Assembly (NCBI RefSeq): GCF_902829255.1
Contig: NZ_CADEPK010000031.1
Span: 1-55,137, forward strand
Direction of reading: 5' to 3'
Origin: Metabacillus niabensis
Lineage (GTDB): Bacteria > Bacillota > Bacilli > Bacillales > Bacillaceae
DNA length: 55,137 nucleotides
In this document: positions 51,244-55,137 of the stretch, in pieces
Position numbering within the stretch: the first letter of the stretch is position 1
How the letters are laid out: every line of letters starts with the position of its first letter
The notes under the pieces: model-generated
Databases searched by the model: none
Seen by the model: only the letters and a program-made list of their open reading frames with translations
What the model was told of the DNA's origin: nothing
Translations under genes and position numbers: made by a program

Positions 51244-52149
51244 ATGGGGAAATATCCGTTATATCCTTACTATTCCGTACAGCAAAAATGTGAAGAACAG
51301 CCACTTACGTTTCCACCTCAACACCAAAATCGCCATCCGGGATTTGAATATGAAATGGTACCAAGGCCTATTTCTGATAGAAAAGGATACAAGGGCAGTG
51401 GGAAATTAAAGAATAAAGTTGCCATTATAACAGGTGGTGATAGTGGAATTGGTAGAGCAATTGCCTATGCGTTTGTAAAAGAAGGGGCAGCTGTAGTCAT
51501 CCCTTATTTAAATGAGCACAGAGATGCTCAGGAGACAAAGCAGCGAATTGAAGAGTTAGGTGGTCGTTGTTTATTACTTCCCGGTGATTTAAGCCAAGAG
51601 CAAACAAGTTATCATGTTGTTCAACAAACGATTGCAGCATTTGGAAAATTAGATATTGTTGTAAATAATCACGGGATTCAAATTGTCCAGAAAAGTATTT
51701 TAGATATTTCTGCACAGCAGCTTGAAGCTACCTTTCGAACGAATATCTTTGCCTTTTTTTATATGGTGAAGGCAAGTCTTCCTTATTTGAAAAATGGAAG
51801 CTCGATTATAAATACAACCTCAATAACTGCGTATGAAGGTCATAAAACGTTAATTGATTATTCAGCAACGAAAGGAGCAATTACAACATTTACGAGATCA
51901 CTATCCCTTTCATTAGTTGACAAAGGAATTCGGGTGAATGGGGTAGCACCTGGGCCAATTTGGACACCACTTATCCCATCAAGCTTTTCTGCAGAGGAAG
52001 TTGCAATATTTGGCTTAGATACAGAAATGAAGCGTGCTGGTCAACCGTTCGAGCTTGCTCCAACCTATGTGTATTTAGCTTCAGATGATTCTCGCTATGT
52101 TACTGGTCAAGTTCTTCATGTAAATGGAGGACAATACCGCTCATCATAG
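51244..52149 (+). CDS. Short-chain dehydrogenase/reductase, general-stress type
   Basis: A 301-residue SDR with a 45-residue N-terminal extension (PLTFPPQHQNRHPGFEYEMVPRP) before the Rossmann fold, as in B. subtilis YhxC, YhdF and YdaD. It shows the cofactor motif TGGDSGIGRA, NNHG, Ser of TTSIT, the catalytic YSATK (Tyr-x-x-x-Lys) and the GPIWTPLIPS loop. The ATG at 51244 has AAGGAGG about 7 bases upstream. YdaD is a SigB-dependent general stress protein in B. subtilis, but I see no clear SigB promoter here. The substrate is unknown. Confidence 0.92.
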   Translation: MGKYPLYPYYSVQQKCEEQPLTFPPQHQNRHPGFEYEMVPRPISDRKGYKGSGKLKNKVAIITGGDSGIGRAIAYAFVKEGAAVVIPYLNEHRDAQETKQRIEELGGRCLLLPGDLSQEQTSYHVVQQTIAAFGKLDIVVNNHGIQIVQKSILDISAQQLEATFRTNIFAFFYMVKASLPYLKNGSSIINTTSITAYEGHKTLIDYSATKGAITTFTRSLSLSLVDKGIRVNGVAPGPIWTPLIPSSFSAEEVAIFGLDTEMKRAGQPFELAPTYVYLASDDSRYVTGQVLHVNGGQYRSS

Positions 52150-52232
52150 AACTCAGATTTTTAATGAAGGTGTCGAATAAAGTAGAATAATAAAATTTAT
52201 AGGCAATAAGTATGAAGAACAATTGATATTGC

Positions 52233-52563
52233 TGTGTATAACCTGTTGATAACAGGGATAAGTCTTGATAGATATTGTGGCGAACAAATGTACCCACACA
52301 AAATGTGGATATCAATTGTGGATATGTTGATAACTTCTGTGTATAACTTGTTGTTAACCAATACTTACCTTGTTAATATCTTAATTTTTAAAATGTTAAT
52401 GGAAAGCTATGTACTGGATAATATTGAAATGTTTGTAGCTGTTTGTCTAATATGAGAAAAATGCGCGGTTTTTCTTAGCAAGTGCCTTGAAAAGAGGATA
52501 TAAAAAGGCACTTGCTTACTACACCTAGTGGATGACTCTTTTAATAAGGTAAGGTTATCCACA
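52233..52563. other. Cluster of DnaA-box-like sequences
   Basis: Perfect TTATNCACA boxes occur at 52233-52241 and 52338-52346 (as TGTGTATAA) and at 52555-52563 (TTATCCACA). One-mismatch TGTGGATAT sites occur at 52304-52312 and 52317-52325. The DNA between is very AT-rich. The neighbours are metabolic genes rather than dnaA/dnaN, so this is not oriC. It may be a secondary DnaA-binding cluster. It fills most of the 510-bp gap at 52150-52660. Confidence 0.55.
52478..52516. other. Perfect 12-bp inverted repeat in the DnaA-box region
   Basis: AGCAAGTGCCTT (52478-52489) and AAGGCACTTGCT (52505-52516) are exact complements around a 15-base loop. Neither strand has a terminating T run directly after it on the plus side; on the minus strand AAGAAAAA follows. 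It may be an operator or a weak terminator. Confidence 0.55.
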
Positions 52564-52660
52564 ATATATAAAACATTTATTGGATTTGTGTATTTATAGA
52601 ATGTTCCAATCCACTTTTACACAGTCTACATATAAACAATAAAATAAAGGACGTGTATAA

Positions 52661-53566
52661 ATGGGGCAGGAAACATTTGATTGCATTATAATTGGTGGAG
52701 GAATTGCAGGGTTACAGGCTGCAATCCAGCTAGGTAGATATATGAGACAAGTTTTAGTAGTTGATAGTGAAAATGGTCGTTCTAATCTTTGCCGTGGTTA
52801 TCATAATTTACTTGGATGGCCTGATGGTGTTAGTGGACAAACACTTAGAGAGCTTGGGAGAAGTCAGGCTGAAGCTCTGGGGATTCAATTTATAAATGAT
52901 CACGTAATCGAGGCGCAAAAAGAGGATAAGCTGATGAAAGTTCGTACGAAACAGGGGGAACAGTTTCAATCAAAAACACTGCTTATCTCAACAGGTGTAA
53001 AGGATCATATTCCCCCGATTAAACATATTGAAAAATGGTTAGGTCTTTCAATATATGTTTGTCCTGATTGTGATGGATATGAAGGGAAAAATAAACATGT
53101 ATTAATCTTAGGATCTGGTAAGACCGGAGCAAATATGGCTTTAACTTTAACATATTTTACAAATCAGATTACGTTTATTAATCATGAGGGAAAAACGATC
53201 GAAGAAGAGCTATTAAATAAACTTAAGCAAAAGCAAATAACAATCATTGATGAAGAAATAGATGCTATAGTTTCAGATGAAGTATTTAAAGGGGTTAAAT
53301 TGAAAAACGGCAAAATCATTCAAGGAGATAAGGCTTTTATTGGCTTTGGTGGGAATAAGGTGCACTCGGATCTGGCAAGTCAACTAGGTGTAGAATTGCT
53401 TGAGAATAAACATATTCTCATTGACCCGCGGACGAAGGAAACAAATATAACAAATGTATGGGCAGCAGGGGACGCTGTTGCCCATTCGGAACAGGTGACG
53501 ATAGCAATGGCTGATGGGTGCCAGGCTGCTATATGGATCCATAAACGCTTATTGCATAATAGTTAA
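52661..53566 (+). CDS. Thioredoxin-reductase-like FAD/NAD(P) oxidoreductase
   Basis: A 301-residue class II pyridine nucleotide-disulphide oxidoreductase. It has the FAD motif CIIIGGGIAGLQAA (8-21), a redox-active CPDC pair at Cys134-Cys137 (VCPDCDGYEG), the NAD(P) motif LILGSGKTGANMAL and the C-terminal FAD contact VWAAGDAV. It has the size of bacterial TrxB, but the active-site sequence (CPDC rather than CATC) and the N-terminal GRSNLCRGYHNLLGWPDG mark a TrxR-like subfamily whose partner is unknown. It may serve a special thioredoxin-like protein or a small-molecule disulphide. It is preceded by the DnaA-box-rich region. Confidence 0.88.
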   Translation: MGQETFDCIIIGGGIAGLQAAIQLGRYMRQVLVVDSENGRSNLCRGYHNLLGWPDGVSGQTLRELGRSQAEALGIQFINDHVIEAQKEDKLMKVRTKQGEQFQSKTLLISTGVKDHIPPIKHIEKWLGLSIYVCPDCDGYEGKNKHVLILGSGKTGANMALTLTYFTNQITFINHEGKTIEEELLNKLKQKQITIIDEEIDAIVSDEVFKGVKLKNGKIIQGDKAFIGFGGNKVHSDLASQLGVELLENKHILIDPRTKETNITNVWAAGDAVAHSEQVTIAMADGCQAAIWIHKRLLHNS

Positions 53567-53743
53567 ATTACTGAGTTACATTCGTAACATTGTTGTTTTA
53601 TCCTAAGGTCTGGTAGCTGATCTTAATCAACCATTTATTTAAAAACAAAAATGATAAAAAACCCTCAAATATTAGTTTCGTATTTTACCTAGACCTATAA
53701 GTTTTGTATCATAGAGAGAAGACAAGTAAGGGAGACGGAAGCA

Positions 53744-53998
53744 ATGAAGAAGGAAATCGAAGCATTGTATGATGAAGTGTATGAAAAGATTGCCAGCTAT
53801 CATTCAACAACACATGAATATGCGAAACAACTAAAGCAAATCCCTTTTGAACAACGAGAAGAGGAAACAGAAAAATTAGAAAGAATAGAATTCTCTCTTC
53901 AAGCTGCAAAGGATATATTAGAAAATATGATGACACCAGGTACAACGATGACTATTATGCATGAAAAGGGATCGATTCAAATTCATATAAATAAATAA
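53744..53998 (+). CDS. Small helical protein, unknown function
   Basis: An 84-residue acidic protein predicted as two long helices (residues 2-30 and 34-63), then a short beta-strand end (TTMTIMHEKGSIQIHIN). GGGAG lies about 9 bases before the ATG, and a good terminator follows, so it is a real transcription unit. I do not recognise the family. Upstream, 53567-53743 is AT-rich with no clear promoter pair. Confidence 0.72.
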   Translation: MKKEIEALYDEVYEKIASYHSTTHEYAKQLKQIPFEQREEETEKLERIEFSLQAAKDILENMMTPGTTMTIMHEKGSIQIHINK

Positions 53999-54034
53999 AA
54001 GCAATTGGAGGATAAAAGCCAATTGCTTTTTTTA
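53997..54034 (+). terminator. Terminator after the 84-residue protein gene
   Basis: AAAGCAATTGG and CCAATTGCTTT form a perfect stem followed by a T run. The A-rich 5' side would also let it end the AraC-family transcript on the minus strand. Confidence 0.92.
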
Positions 54035-54133
54035 ATTTATGTTCAGTATAGGCTTCTGAGACTCTCGAGTTACAAGCCTAACTAAATACAATCATGTTTT
54101 AGATAATTTTTATCGGGGTTTAGCTGTTGCTTA

Positions 54134-54985
54134 TTAGTTTTCTCCATCTTGTCTAATTTGACCTGGGGATTTTCCAAGCTGTTTTCGTGTTACTTTGCTT
54201 AGGTAATTGGCATTTTTATACCCTACTAGCTGGGCGATTTCATCAACCGTATACTTTGTATGTTGCAATAGTTCTGTTGCCTTTTGTAAACGGATATTTG
54301 TTAAATATTGAACAGGAGTTACGCCGGTTTCCTTTTTAAATAGGCGGCTAAAATGGTATTTTGATAATTGTGATGCTTCTGCCATTTCATCAGAGCTAAT
54401 GTCCTCTTGATAATAATTTCTAGCAAATAGTGCTGCGCGAATAATCCCTTCTGACCAATCTTCCATTAATTTATCGAGATTTGATAGGTATACATATAAC
54501 TCCATAATAAAATGATAGGCGATGCTTGATCCTTCGTAAGCATTCGTAATTTTGCGCTCCTTTGCATCATCATATATTTTTTTAAGAAGCTTGATTGGTG
54601 TTGACTCAGGATGAAAACGGACGATTTGATTATCCGTCTCCTTCACATATTCCCAGCAGCGTTTTGCTTCATTTCCATATAAGGTCAAATATAGGAATTC
54701 CCATTTCTCAGCATCCTTTGGAAAATAATAATGATAGTTACCAGGACTACTAACAATAAATGCTTGTCCAGCACCCACTTTAAAGGTACGCCCATCAATC
54801 GATATTTCACCATGTCCTGATAATGTATATTGAAAAATGTATTTTCCCTGATCTTTACGTTCAATTCCGCTCCAATTGTATATCGTTGAATGCTGTTCAT
54901 CCCACCCGACAGACCAAATTTGTGCAACATGATTGACCACATGATCGGTAAAACGAAAGACGATCGCCCCGGTTCTTTTATCCAT
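54134..54985 (-). CDS. AraC-family transcriptional regulator
   Basis: A 283-residue protein. The N-terminal cupin-like ligand-binding domain (about 25-120: YIFQYTLSGHGEISIDGRTFKVGAGQAFIVSSPGNYHYYFP) is followed by a C-terminal double helix-turn-helix (about 185-280: SKYHFSRLFKKETGVTPVQYLTNIRLQKATELL, DEIAQLVGYKNANYLSKVTRKQLGKSPGQ). This is the pattern of carbohydrate-responsive AraC regulators. The ATG at 54985 is preferred, with AAGGGGGA about 10 bases upstream. Its target may lie beyond the window end, since no sugar genes adjoin it here. Confidence 0.9.
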   Translation of the reverse strand: MDKRTGAIVFRFTDHVVNHVAQIWSVGWDEQHSTIYNWSGIERKDQGKYIFQYTLSGHGEISIDGRTFKVGAGQAFIVSSPGNYHYYFPKDAEKWEFLYLTLYGNEAKRCWEYVKETDNQIVRFHPESTPIKLLKKIYDDAKERKITNAYEGSSIAYHFIMELYVYLSNLDKLMEDWSEGIIRAALFARNYYQEDISSDEMAEASQLSKYHFSRLFKKETGVTPVQYLTNIRLQKATELLQHTKYTVDEIAQLVGYKNANYLSKVTRKQLGKSPGQIRQDGEN

Positions 54986-55137
54986 AGCAAAATATTCCCC
55001 CTTTTCTACCCTTTTTTTATGATTGAAGCAAAATATGGGTTGTTTTATATGAAAAATCATTTCCGGAAATGTATTTAATAAACAAGTAAAAACGGTTTTA
55101 CTAATTTAAGCATGAGCAAAAAAGTACTCATGTATAA

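Noticed and set aside
52234-52455. 73-codon open frame in the DnaA-box region
   Set aside because: Low-complexity hydrophobic translation of AT-rich DNA with no ribosome-binding site or family features; the DnaA-box pattern explains the sequence better.
52233-52563. The region as the chromosomal origin oriC
   Set aside because: No dnaA, dnaN, rpmH, gyrase or parAB genes adjoin it, and all neighbours are metabolic.

Overview
The window is AT-rich, tightly packed chromosomal DNA from a member of the Bacillaceae (Bacillus sensu lato). The evidence is strong AGGAGG ribosome-binding sites, GTG and TTG starts, and gene sets arranged as in Bacillus subtilis: nasA/nasBCDEF, treP-treA-treR, a LiaIH/LiaFSR-type envelope-stress locus, and Fur, TnrA, CcpA, SigD and TreR sites. 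I see no rRNA, tRNA, CRISPR array, prophage or transposase gene.

Layout. 1-4.7 kb: the 3' part of a large 7TMR-DISM hybrid histidine kinase, convergent with a response regulator of SARP/BTAD type. 4.7-6.0 kb: pepT. 6.0-12.1 kb: a trehalose operon on the minus strand (treP, an oligo-1,6-glucosidase, treA, treR) behind a promoter with two TreR operators and two possible cre sites. 12.2-16.9 kb: a SEC-C protein, a two-subunit ThrE-type exporter, purU and a stand-alone uroporphyrinogen-III synthase. 17.1-19.0 kb: a PadR / HAAS (DUF1700) / DUF4097 operon. 19.2-24.3 kb: an aldo/keto reductase, a SigD-driven chemoreceptor, a MarR-MFS pair and a 53-residue Fur-controlled fbpA-type gene.

24.4-35.4 kb: the complete nitrate/nitrite assimilation cluster. 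The divergent nitrate transporter (nasA) and nasBCDEF carry three TnrA boxes, each at the same distance from its -10 element. The cluster imports nitrate, reduces it with NasC fed by NasB, reduces nitrite with NasDE, and makes siroheme precursor with NasF.

35.4-42.2 kb: a small basic protein, a YhfW-like FAD/Rieske oxidoreductase, then liaI-liaH, liaF-liaS-liaR and an RsbR-type stressosome gene. 42.3-55.1 kb: an ABC-F ATPase, topB, VOC and SRPBCC proteins, a NERD-domain protein, a NiaP-like transporter, a nitroreductase, an SDR, a thioredoxin-reductase-like enzyme and an AraC regulator.

Intergenic DNA is unusually informative. Three copies of a ~120-bp palindromic element sit just downstream of stop codons, all in the same orientation relative to the gene. 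Two smaller GGGTC...GACCC hairpins share a core. Two degenerate copies of a second ~120-bp repeat flank the uroporphyrinogen synthase gene. There is a five-unit 21-bp tandem repeat coding for Leu-Thr-Asp heptads, and a cluster of DnaA-box-like sites at 52.2-52.6 kb. No single undescribed system stands out. The best leads are the palindromic element family, the DnaA-box cluster, the heptad-repeat ORF, a possible structured leader before nasF, and the NirB-like NasB with a broken siroheme site.
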